The position numbers and the translations under genes are program-made. DNA of 64,000 bases. Origin: Nisaea sediminum (GTDB taxonomy: Bacteria; Pseudomonadota; Alphaproteobacteria; Thalassobaculales; Thalassobaculaceae). Below, one piece after another: positions 36,782-43,864 of this stretch. Positions within the stretch are counted from its first letter, which is position 1; each line of letters opens with the position of its first letter. The notes below the pieces were generated by a model. It did not search any database and was not told the DNA's origin. It saw only the letters and a program-made list of their open reading frames with translations. The stretch covers positions 682,001 through 746,000 of the forward strand of contig NZ_JACZCQ010000003.1 of the NCBI RefSeq assembly GCF_014904705.1, given 5' to 3'.

Positions 36782-37723
36782 TCAGATAACCTGGATGTAG
36801 AGGCCGATATTGGCCTGAATGTCCGTTGCGGTAATGCCGACAACGGTCACCTGGTTGCCGCCTCCGAGGTCGATTACGGCGTTACCGCTCGAGTCCGAGG
36901 AAATGCGGGTCAGCAGATCCCCTGGTTGGGTGACGGAGAGACCGTTGATGTTGGACTGGACCTGGATGACGTCCGCTCCGGCCGTGAAATCGAAGACCAC
37001 GTCGGAGCCGCCGTCCGTCTCGAAGACGAAAACATCGTCGCCCTGGTTGCCGAACAGCACGTCGTTTCCCTTGTTGCCGAACAAGGTGTCTTCGTTCTGG
37101 CCGCCATAGAGCGTATCGGCTCCCTGGCCGCCATAGAGTACGTCGTTCTGCTGGTTGCCGTATGCGATATCGTCGGCCTGGTTACCGTAGATGATATCGT
37201 TGTCGCGTTGCCCGAACGCGACGTCGTTGGCGGCGCCGCCGGCGATCTCGTCATTCCCGATGCCGCCATAAAATAGATCGTCACCTTCGTCCGAGCCGAT
37301 CGTATCGTCGCCCGCGCCGCCCTCGATCGTATCGTTTCCGAGACCGCCAAAGACGACGTCGTTGCCGAGACCGCCATTGACGACGTCGTCGCCGACCCCA
37401 CCGGTCAGGCTGTCGGAACCGCCGCCGCCGAGAATGTTGTCCGAACCGCCGCCACCGACAACGCTTGCGTTGCCGGAGCCTGCCACAATCACCGTTTTCG
37501 CCGTCGTTCCGGAAAGCGCGATCGTTGTCGTCTGGCCCACCGAAAGAGACACCGTGGTCGTCGGCGTCGTGTCGGAAATCGTCGTCGTCCCGCCGACGGA
37601 TGCCGTTACTGTGGTGATCTCGGTTTCGGTGATCCCGAGCGAGTCGAGGAACTGGCTGATTTGCGCCCCTTCGTCGGCCGTCACGGTTCCGGTATCAAAT
37701 ATACCACCTGCAATTGTCGCCAT
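36782..37723 (-). CDS. RTX calcium-binding secreted protein with Thr/Ser-rich N-terminal region
   Basis: The 313-residue protein has no Sec signal peptide. Residues 31-80 contain 19 Thr and 5 Ser (TTVTASVGGTTTISDTTPTT and onward). Residues about 88-235 are RTX nonapeptide repeats binding calcium: an early GGGGSDNILGGGGSD type, then an Asn/Gln type such as YGNQADDIAYGNQQNDVLYGG. After VFVFETDGGSDVVFDFTAGADVI comes a non-repetitive C-terminus ending GLYIQVI, as in type I secretion signals. It is the first gene of the operon that encodes the exporter and five glycosyltransferase-type enzymes, so it is probably both the exported and the glycosylated product. Confidence 0.92.
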   Translation of the reverse strand: MATIAGGIFDTGTVTADEGAQISQFLDSLGITETEITTVTASVGGTTTISDTTPTTTVSLSVGQTTTIALSGTTAKTVIVAGSGNASVVGGGGSDNILGGGGSDSLTGGVGDDVVNGGLGNDVVFGGLGNDTIEGGAGDDTIGSDEGDDLFYGGIGNDEIAGGAANDVAFGQRDNDIIYGNQADDIAYGNQQNDVLYGGQGADTLYGGQNEDTLFGNKGNDVLFGNQGDDVFVFETDGGSDVVFDFTAGADVIQVQSNINGLSVTQPGDLLTRISSDSSGNAVIDLGGGNQVTVVGITATDIQANIGLYIQVI

Positions 37724-38131
37724 GAGTGCCCCCTAATATCATTCGAAATCTGAAATTCATTTGTTTCTATCGAATTCGACCGCCGTGAGTATGTCGGCGC
37801 GCCTTTCGATAAAAGGCATCTCATGTTTGATTTTTCAGGACAATTTTTCTATTTTCTGAAAAATCGTGAAATCGTTTCTATATTATAAAAATATTCGATT
37901 TAACTTCGCGCTGGATAATCGCTGAAATAACGTTGAATTTACGATGGCATGTTTTTCTAGCATCGACACGCCATGGTAGCGTGAAAGCAAACTGAAGGAC
38001 CGGGGCACAAAAAGCATATTATTCGAAGCACCACGTTTGCCCCGCATAAGGTCGGACTTTGAACGAACGAATTCTCTGAATTACTTATAAATAATAAATA
38101 CTATATTGCGACATTTACATTCAAAGAGACA
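37724..38131. promoter_or_regulatory. AT-rich divergent promoter region with two inverted repeats
   Basis: These 408 bases separate the RTX operon from a plus-strand gene and must hold both promoters. Two elements stand out. GATTTTTCAG at 37829-37838 and CTGAAAAATC at 37856-37865 form a perfect ten-base inverted repeat with a 17-base spacer, a plausible operator. GCCTTT at 37801-37806 and AAAGGC at 37812-37817 form a small hairpin nearer the RTX start. The base composition is far more AT-rich than the flanking genes. Confidence 0.5.
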
Positions 38132-38914
38132 ATGATAGAAAATTTTGAGCTGTCAGATTTTCCATACGCGGAATTTGCGCGCCCTCGGCTGCCCCAGTCC
38201 GTCCGAACTCTCGACATGGAGCTCTTCAAGCTGGTCGAGATGGCAAGACTCTGGGTTCGCGAGCACGAATATCCGCCGTATAAACTGGCGCTGCAGGCCG
38301 ACATTTCGACCAGCCAGTGCCACAAGATGATGGAGCCGGTCTGGAATCCGTCGGTAAAGCTGCTGCGCAAGATCGCGGCCGCTCTTCCAACGGACTGGGT
38401 GCGTGCATTCGAGCTGGATGCGAATATTTCGCTTCCCCGGGTCTTTGCGACTCCTTATTCGAACGCGATAGACCACAGCACCATCGACAGGATCGAGACC
38501 GATCTGCGGTTCGGACACCTGGACACGGCCGGTGAGCGGCTTGACGCGGAAGGGCTGTCCTTCCGCGAATTCGACTTTTCGAGTTCTGACCACGTAAAGG
38601 TCATGACATTCTACAGCACCGCACCTGATCCGACCGTTGACGGGACCAGCATTTCGCTCCGGAACATCCCGCCGTTCTATCCGGAGGCCACCCCGACCGG
38701 GTCGATCTCGATCACCCAGTTTCTCGAGCAAAGAAAGCCGTTCAATTATTTCGGTCGCCATTACGTGACCACAATGAGCCTGATCCAAACCGAAGACCGG
38801 AACAAAGTTCGCCAATACTGGAAGGTGAATCCTATCTTGCCGTTTTCCAACCAGAGGCAGAAAGACCTGTTCGAGCTATACAGCCAATACCGAAAATCGA
38901 ATAGATCTGGCTAA
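38132..38914 (+). CDS. Unrecognised protein with probable N-terminal helix-turn-helix
   Basis: The 260-residue product matches no family I know. Residues about 28-75 (LVEMARLWVREHEYPPYKLALQADISTSQC, then NPSVKLLRKIAAALPTDWV) have the helix spacing of a Cro/C1-like DNA-binding domain. Residues 100-250 look globular and mixed alpha/beta, with no membrane segment or signal peptide. The gene is divergent from the RTX operon and upstream of the second RTX gene, so regulation of one or both is a reasonable guess. ATG 38132 follows AGAGA. DNA binding is inferred, not seen directly. Confidence 0.7.
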   Translation: MIENFELSDFPYAEFARPRLPQSVRTLDMELFKLVEMARLWVREHEYPPYKLALQADISTSQCHKMMEPVWNPSVKLLRKIAAALPTDWVRAFELDANISLPRVFATPYSNAIDHSTIDRIETDLRFGHLDTAGERLDAEGLSFREFDFSSSDHVKVMTFYSTAPDPTVDGTSISLRNIPPFYPEATPTGSISITQFLEQRKPFNYFGRHYVTTMSLIQTEDRNKVRQYWKVNPILPFSNQRQKDLFELYSQYRKSNRSG

Positions 38915-39461
38915 ATATTCCCAACAAATTGCTCGTCACGCGTAATATTTTTCAAGTTTCAGAAAATCGAATTCCTACAATAGATCATTGATTTTATAAT
39001 TTTCAATTACATCGCCGCGCATAAGGCGCAAAATCCCTAAATTTCCTTTTATATCAATATTATTGATCCCGAATAACCTTATCGACACCAACACTCTATA
39101 AGAGAATTATTAAAGCCACACCCCCATTTCCATCTGATTTTTACCAGATCCAATTATTGAATAAAAAACAAATATCTCGTTTCTCTTTAACTGAATAAAT
39201 TCCAAATATGGCGACAGCAGCCGAAATTTTTTCCTCATTAACATTTATATTTATATATTTTTAACTGTATCGATTAACGTTTTTTTCGAAATTTGGAACT
39301 AGAACCCGTCTCGGAACATGCAATAACGCAGCCGAGACACCTATGACCTACAAGCGATCATTTCTTCCCGACAGCACAATTTCGTGCCGTTCCTGCAGCG
39401 CCGCAACGCTCCATGCTGCCATTGCCGGCCGGATCACGCCTGCTTCGCGGGGAGCGGGGCG
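38915..39461. other. AT-rich intergenic region upstream of the RTX metalloprotease
   Basis: About 550 bases, mostly very AT-rich up to about 39300, where composition turns sharply. AAATATT at the stop codon of the previous gene and AATATTT at 38944-38950 could form a weak terminator stem. A short frame from ATG 39343 (40 codons) ends at TGA before the protease start and looks like neither a gene nor a leader peptide I know. The frame of the metalloprotease is itself open from 39327, with a GTG at 39384 as an alternative start. Confidence 0.4.
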
Positions 39462-40289
39462 ATGATCGGCTGGGACAAAGAGATCACCTTCATCATCAAT
39501 GCGAACGTCAACTATTCGAGAGCGGCCATCCATGATGGCTTCGCGCTTTGGGAGAACGTCGCGGACATCAAGTTCAGCGAGACCGTCAATCCGGCCGCCG
39601 CGGATTTCATCGTCGCCGACCTGACCGAAGTGAAAACGGCATTCGGGGCCTTGCACGATGCGGACGGGCTGAACGTTACCGTCACCGACGAAGCGGGTAA
39701 CGGACTGAAGTCCTATGTCGGTCTGGACGAGACCCGGATCAGCTCCTTCGACCTGACTCGGGTCGCCGCGCATGAAATCGGCCACGGCTTCGGTTTCACC
39801 GACAGCCCGGCCGCCGACCCGAACCAGACGCTCTACAGCTATCGCAGCTCTGACGGAGCGCATCTCGAAGCTGACGACATCGAAGCCATCCAGCAGCTCT
39901 TCGGAGCCTCCTCGGGCAACAACCTGATCCACGCCGGCGACGGCAGCGGAACCGTCAGTGGCGGCGCCGGAGCCGACACGATTATTGCCGGCGGCGGAGA
40001 CGACGTCGTTTACGGGAATAAGGGCAATGACATTCTCTATGGCAACCTTGGGAATGACCGACTGAACGGCGGCCAGGGCGACGATGCCATTTACGGCGGC
40101 AGCGGCGACGACGTCATCGTCGCGAGCCTCGGACATGACACCGTCGTGGGCGGCACCGGCTTCGACACACTGAAGCTCCGCTCGGCACCGGCCGAGATCG
40201 GCAGCACGAGTGTTCACGGCGACGGCTACCGTGTCGAACTGATCGGGGTCGAGAAAGTCCAGTATGGCGGACTCGAGTGGTTGCTCTGA
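39462..40289 (+). CDS. RTX-repeat zinc metalloprotease (metzincin, matrixin-like)
   Basis: From ATG 39462, preceded by GGAGCGGGG, the protein has 275 residues; GTG 39384 would add 26. The catalytic domain reads GWDKEITFIINANVNYS, HDGFALWENVADIKF and the zinc motif AAHEIGHGFGFTD at about residues 103-114. The third ligand position is Asp, as in snapalysin, not the usual His. The following TLYSYRSSDGAHLEADDIEAIQQLFG corresponds to the matrixin Met-turn region but lacks the Met. Residues about 166-236 are RTX repeats (GGGDDVVYGNKGNDILYGN). There is no Sec signal, so secretion by the type I system encoded nearby is likely. Confidence 0.88.
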   Translation: MIGWDKEITFIINANVNYSRAAIHDGFALWENVADIKFSETVNPAAADFIVADLTEVKTAFGALHDADGLNVTVTDEAGNGLKSYVGLDETRISSFDLTRVAAHEIGHGFGFTDSPAADPNQTLYSYRSSDGAHLEADDIEAIQQLFGASSGNNLIHAGDGSGTVSGGAGADTIIAGGGDDVVYGNKGNDILYGNLGNDRLNGGQGDDAIYGGSGDDVIVASLGHDTVVGGTGFDTLKLRSAPAEIGSTSVHGDGYRVELIGVEKVQYGGLEWLL

Positions 40290-40310
40290 AGATGCGGGTC
40301 CGCTCCGCCG

Positions 40311-41171
40311 TCAGCCGGTAGCATCCGAACGCGGCCAGCCCCACCAGTCGCGAACGGCCGATCCCATAACCCGCTCAAGGTCCGCGCCCCGGAGCCAGGG
40401 AAGCTCTTCGGTGAACATCGTCACGCATTCGCGCCAGGAACACGGCATCTTCGAGATGTCCGTGCCCCAGAAGGTCCTGTCGGGCCCAAAGGCATCGAAG
40501 ACCTGCCGCACATACCCCTGCATCACCGGGAACGGATAGGATTCGGCAGAATAGCCGGGCGCGCCCGTCACCTTGATCGCTACGTTCGGCCGGCGGGCGA
40601 GTTTCAGAAGCTCCGGCATGTGGGCCATGGCGGCGGCGTCCTTCAGCGTCGTGTTGCCACCCCTGCCGCCAAGATGATCGATGCTGAGACGGAGACCCGG
40701 ATGCCGCTCGGCAATCTCGCCGAGCAGGGCGAGCGAGTCGGTCGCGAGCACCGTCACCGGGATATTGAATCTTTCTGCCGCCTCCCAGAACCACGCGAGC
40801 TCGCCGTCATACAGGAGCCGGCGGTCCTCGCCTTCGAGAAACATGCAGCGCAGGCCGAGCATGCCGGTCTGCTCGCGCCAATGCTCCATGGCTGCGCGGC
40901 TCGCCTCCGGAGCGGTGAGATCGACGGCACCGATGATGGCGAAGCGGCCCGGATAGGTCCGGACCGCATTCATCGCGAGCTCGGTCGAGTTCGGGTCCCA
41001 GGACGGCGGATGGATCACCGCGGCATCGACGCCGGCCTCGTCCATGAGCGCGATCGCTTCCGCGGCTGTGAACGAGGTGATCTGCCAATGAGCCGCGTTA
41101 CTCGGTAGCCCGGTCTGCCAGATGTGAATCTGCGCGTCGACGATTTCCAACTTTTCCTCCCCGGCGGCCAT
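40311..41171 (-). CDS. Amidohydrolase-2 family (TIM-barrel) metal-dependent hydrolase
   Basis: The 286-residue protein begins LEIVDAQIHIWQTG, the barrel-strand-1 signature in the Q-x-H form common in this branch. It continues with AAVIHPPSWDP, LRLSIDHLGGRG and FGPDRTFWGTDISKMP, where the late Asp completes the metal site. Relatives include lactonases of the L-rhamnose and fuconate type and 2-pyrone-4,6-dicarboxylate hydrolase-like enzymes; the substrate here is unknown. It converges with the RTX protease gene (21 bases apart) and is divergent from the RidA-like gene. Confidence 0.9.
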   Translation of the reverse strand: MAAGEEKLEIVDAQIHIWQTGLPSNAAHWQITSFTAAEAIALMDEAGVDAAVIHPPSWDPNSTELAMNAVRTYPGRFAIIGAVDLTAPEASRAAMEHWREQTGMLGLRCMFLEGEDRRLLYDGELAWFWEAAERFNIPVTVLATDSLALLGEIAERHPGLRLSIDHLGGRGGNTTLKDAAAMAHMPELLKLARRPNVAIKVTGAPGYSAESYPFPVMQGYVRQVFDAFGPDRTFWGTDISKMPCSWRECVTMFTEELPWLRGADLERVMGSAVRDWWGWPRSDATG

Positions 41172-41233
41172 TTGTTCTGGCTCGTCTTCGGCATGAGCCT
41201 AGCGCGCATAGCGCGGCGCTGTAAGCTGGCAAT

Positions 41234-41758
41234 GTGACCGAGATCGAAACGGAGTCCCCGATGCGTTCAGACGTGATGGCCAAACTTCAAGAGATGGGGC
41301 TTTCCCTGCCTCCCTATCGCGGTGCGCGGGGCAATTTTCTGCCCTGGCGCCGGGACGGCAATCTCGTCTTCCTTGCGGGGCAGACCTGCGACTGGGGCAC
41401 CGAGGTGACCCATCTCGGCCCGGTGATCGCGCCGGGCCAGACGCCGCCGGTGGACGGGCCGCACGTCACGATCGCCGAAGGCCGGAAGGCCGCCGAAATC
41501 TGCGCCCTGAACCTGCTCTATCACCTGCGAGAGGCCTGCGAGGGAAATCTCGACCGAGTCAGGACCGTGATGCGGCTTGGCGGCTTCGTGAATTGTCTTC
41601 CCGGCTTTGACAGCTCGCCCGAAATCATCAACGGGGCGTCGGAACTCCTGATCGCGCTCTATGGAGAGAACGGCCGCCACGCACGGACGGCCGTCGGCGT
41701 CTCCGGACTGCCGGCAAACGCCTCCGTCGAGGTTGACGCCATCGTCCTGATCGAGTGA
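41234..41758 (+). CDS. RidA/YjgF family protein
   Basis: The product is 174 residues from GTG 41234; an internal ATG at 41261 is an alternative start. LPPYRGARGNFLPWRRDGNLVFLAGQ and NLLYHLREACEGNLDRVRTVMRLGGFVNC, then SELLIALYGENGRHARTAVGVSGLPANASVEVDAIV, follow the RidA fold, with the conserved Arg in HARTAVGVSGLP. RidA proteins hydrolyse reactive imines and enamines from amino-acid metabolism, while the longer YjgF subgroups have varied roles. The pairing with an amidohydrolase and, nearby, an aminotransferase fits nitrogen-compound metabolism. Confidence 0.9.
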   Translation: MTEIETESPMRSDVMAKLQEMGLSLPPYRGARGNFLPWRRDGNLVFLAGQTCDWGTEVTHLGPVIAPGQTPPVDGPHVTIAEGRKAAEICALNLLYHLREACEGNLDRVRTVMRLGGFVNCLPGFDSSPEIINGASELLIALYGENGRHARTAVGVSGLPANASVEVDAIVLIE

Positions 41759-41773
41759 GGCCAGCGCCGCTCG

Positions 41774-42286
41774 TTACGTCTCGCCGCGGTGAATCGGGTC
41801 GACCCATTTCACCGCCTCAGGCTTCTCGACCGGGTCGATCTCAAGATTGACGACGACGTTCTCGTTGTCGCTGCGCACCAGCACACAGTCGAGCGGCTCG
41901 TCCGTCGAGGCGTTGATCTCCTGATGCGGCACATAGGGCGGCACGAAGATGAAATCGCCCGGGCCGGCCTCGGCGACGAATTCGAGATTGTTGCCCCAGC
42001 GCATCCGGGCCCGGCCGCTGACGACATAGATCACGCTCTCCAGTGCGCCATGATGATGCGCGCCGGTCTTCGCGTTCGGGTGGATCTTGACCGTTCCGGC
42101 CCAGAGCTTCTTGGCCCCGGCCCGCGCCGTGGTGATCGCCGCCGCGCGGTTCATGCCAGGGGTCTGCGCGGTGTTGGCATCCAGGCTGTCGCCCGGGATG
42201 ACCTGCACACCCTGGGTCTTCCAGTCGATCTCGCCGTCATGCGAATGATCGTGGCCGTGCTCGTGCCCGTGATCGTGATCGCTCAC
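41774..42286 (-). CDS. Cupin domain protein with His-rich N-terminus
   Basis: The 170-residue protein has a single cupin barrel: KIHPNAKTGAHHHGALESVIYVVSGRARMRWG is motif 1 with the metal-binding His and Glu, and GDFIFVPPYVPHQEIN is motif 2 with its His. The first 16 residues contain seven His (MSDHDHGHEHGHDHSH), which could store or deliver a metal ion. Small cupins of this kind are dioxygenases, isomerases or sensors, and the reaction is unknown. It lies 22 bases downstream of the aminotransferase gene on the same strand and is probably cotranscribed with it. Confidence 0.9.
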   Translation of the reverse strand: MSDHDHGHEHGHDHSHDGEIDWKTQGVQVIPGDSLDANTAQTPGMNRAAAITTARAGAKKLWAGTVKIHPNAKTGAHHHGALESVIYVVSGRARMRWGNNLEFVAEAGPGDFIFVPPYVPHQEINASTDEPLDCVLVRSDNENVVVNLEIDPVEKPEAVKWVDPIHRGET

Positions 42287-42308
42287 GCCTGCTTCTCCCT
42301 GGTCAGTG

Positions 42309-43700
42309 TTATTTGCCGGAGCCGAAAACGGCCGTCAGAGCGTTGTCGATCGCGCCGGTGATCTGGTCGATGTCGGACTTGGTCGCGATCAGCGCCGGAG
42401 AGAGGCAGAGCGTGTTGTTGTAGCCAGGGATCGAGCGGTTGGTGACGCCGATGATGACGCCTTCGGCGTTGCAGTGACCGACCACGGCCTGGCCCTTGAT
42501 CTCGTCCACCGGCTCCTTGGTCTCGCGGTCCTTGACCAGCTCGGCGCCCCAGAAGAGGCCCTTACCGCGGACATCGCCGATCACCGGATGCTTGTCCATC
42601 AGGGCGAGCAGGTTCTGCTCCAGACGCGCGCCCATGGCGGTCGTGTTCTCGAGCAGCTTCTCGTCCTCGATGATGCGCATGTTCTCCAGCGCCGCCGCCG
42701 GACCGGAAGCGCAGCCGCCGAAGGTCGAGATGTCGCGGAAATAGCTCAGCGGATCGGAAGCGTCGTCCTTGAACATGTCGAAGACAGCCTCGGTGGTGAC
42801 GGTGCAGGAGATCGCCGCATAGCCGGAGGCAACGCCCTTCGCCATGGTCACCATGTCCGGCTTGATGCCGTAATGCTGGTAGCCGAACCATTCGCCGGTC
42901 CGCCCGACGCCGCAGACCACCTCGTCGAGGATCAGCAGGATGCCGTATTTCTGGCAGATGTCCTGGACCCGCTCCCAGTAGCCCTTCGGCGGGGTAATGA
43001 CGCCGCCGCCGGCGGTAATGGTCTCGAGGCAGAGGCCGCCGACCGTGTCCGGGCCCTCACGCAGGATCACTTCCTCGATCGCGTCCGCGGCGCGCTCGCC
43101 GTAATTCTCCGTCACGCCGTACTGGTTGCGGTACTCGAGGCAGTGCGGGACTTCGACGAAGCCCGGAGTGAAGGGACCGTAATGCGCCGCGCGCTGCGGT
43201 TGGCCGGCCGCCGACAAAGCGGTGATGGTGGTGCCGTGATAGTCGCGCTCGCGATAGAGGATCTTGGACTTCTTGCCGCCGTGATGACGCGCGGAGATCT
43301 GCCGCACCATCTTGAAGGCCTTCTCGTTCGCCTCGGAACCCGAGTTCGAATAATAGACCCGGGTCATGCCCGGCATCTTGGAGATCAGGCGCTCGGAGAA
43401 ACGGGCGCCCGGAACCGAGCCGAGGGCGCCGGCGAAATAGTTCATCTTCACCAGCTGCTCGCGCACAGCGTCGGCGATGGTGTCGCGGCCATAGCCCACA
43501 TTCACCGTCCAGACACCGCCGGACACGGCATCGAGATGCTCCTTGCCGGTGATGTCCCAGACACGCATGCCCTTGCCTTCGACAATGATCCGCGGGTCCG
43601 CCGTCTCGAAAGCCTTGTGCTGGGCGAGATGGTGCCAGACATGCGCCTTGTCGGAGGCGACAACGTCGGAAAGATCGTTTTCGAACTGCTTGGTGCTCAC
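42309..43700 (-). CDS. tpa: Class III aminotransferase, taurine-pyruvate aminotransferase type
   Basis: The 463-residue PLP enzyme starts at a GTG. DKAHVWHHLAQHKAF, LDAVSGGVWTVNVGYG, YYSNSGSEANEKAFKMVRQI, LYRERDYHGTTI and LILDEVVCGVGRTGEWFGYQ are family motifs, with the PLP-binding Lys in VTMAKGVASGYAAIS. The combination, including YFRDISTFGGCASGPAAALENM, matches what I remember of taurine-pyruvate aminotransferase, which makes sulfoacetaldehyde and alanine from taurine. No sulfoacetaldehyde acetyltransferase or taurine transporter is in this window, so a related amine such as hypotaurine or another omega-amino acid is possible. Confidence 0.8.
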   Translation of the reverse strand: MSTKQFENDLSDVVASDKAHVWHHLAQHKAFETADPRIIVEGKGMRVWDITGKEHLDAVSGGVWTVNVGYGRDTIADAVREQLVKMNYFAGALGSVPGARFSERLISKMPGMTRVYYSNSGSEANEKAFKMVRQISARHHGGKKSKILYRERDYHGTTITALSAAGQPQRAAHYGPFTPGFVEVPHCLEYRNQYGVTENYGERAADAIEEVILREGPDTVGGLCLETITAGGGVITPPKGYWERVQDICQKYGILLILDEVVCGVGRTGEWFGYQHYGIKPDMVTMAKGVASGYAAISCTVTTEAVFDMFKDDASDPLSYFRDISTFGGCASGPAAALENMRIIEDEKLLENTTAMGARLEQNLLALMDKHPVIGDVRGKGLFWGAELVKDRETKEPVDEIKGQAVVGHCNAEGVIIGVTNRSIPGYNNTLCLSPALIATKSDIDQITGAIDNALTAVFGSGK

Positions 43701-43864
43701 GGCGCGTGTCTCCTAAACCTGATCGCGATGCAGAAGCCACTTGGGGCCGCTCCGCGCCGATGGGCGGACCGCGACCCTGTGGAAGGTAAGACCCGACTCA
43801 AAGCACAGATAAAGCACGAACGCCACCACGACGTTCGGCATATCCGATCAAAGCCGCATCGGCC

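Noticed and set aside
36900-37440. Regular short DNA repeats that could suggest a CRISPR or satellite
   Set aside because: They encode the RTX nonapeptides in one open frame, vary at third codon positions and have no spacer structure.
39343-39465. Short frame from ATG 39343 as leader or missing N-terminus of the metalloprotease
   Set aside because: It is in a different frame, ends at a TGA beside the protease ATG, and its translation resembles neither a propeptide nor a signal peptide.
40311-41171. Gln-x-His in place of His-x-His in the amidohydrolase
   Set aside because: The VDAQ-x-HIW form is, as far as I remember, common in this amidohydrolase-2 branch, so it is not a sign of inactivation.
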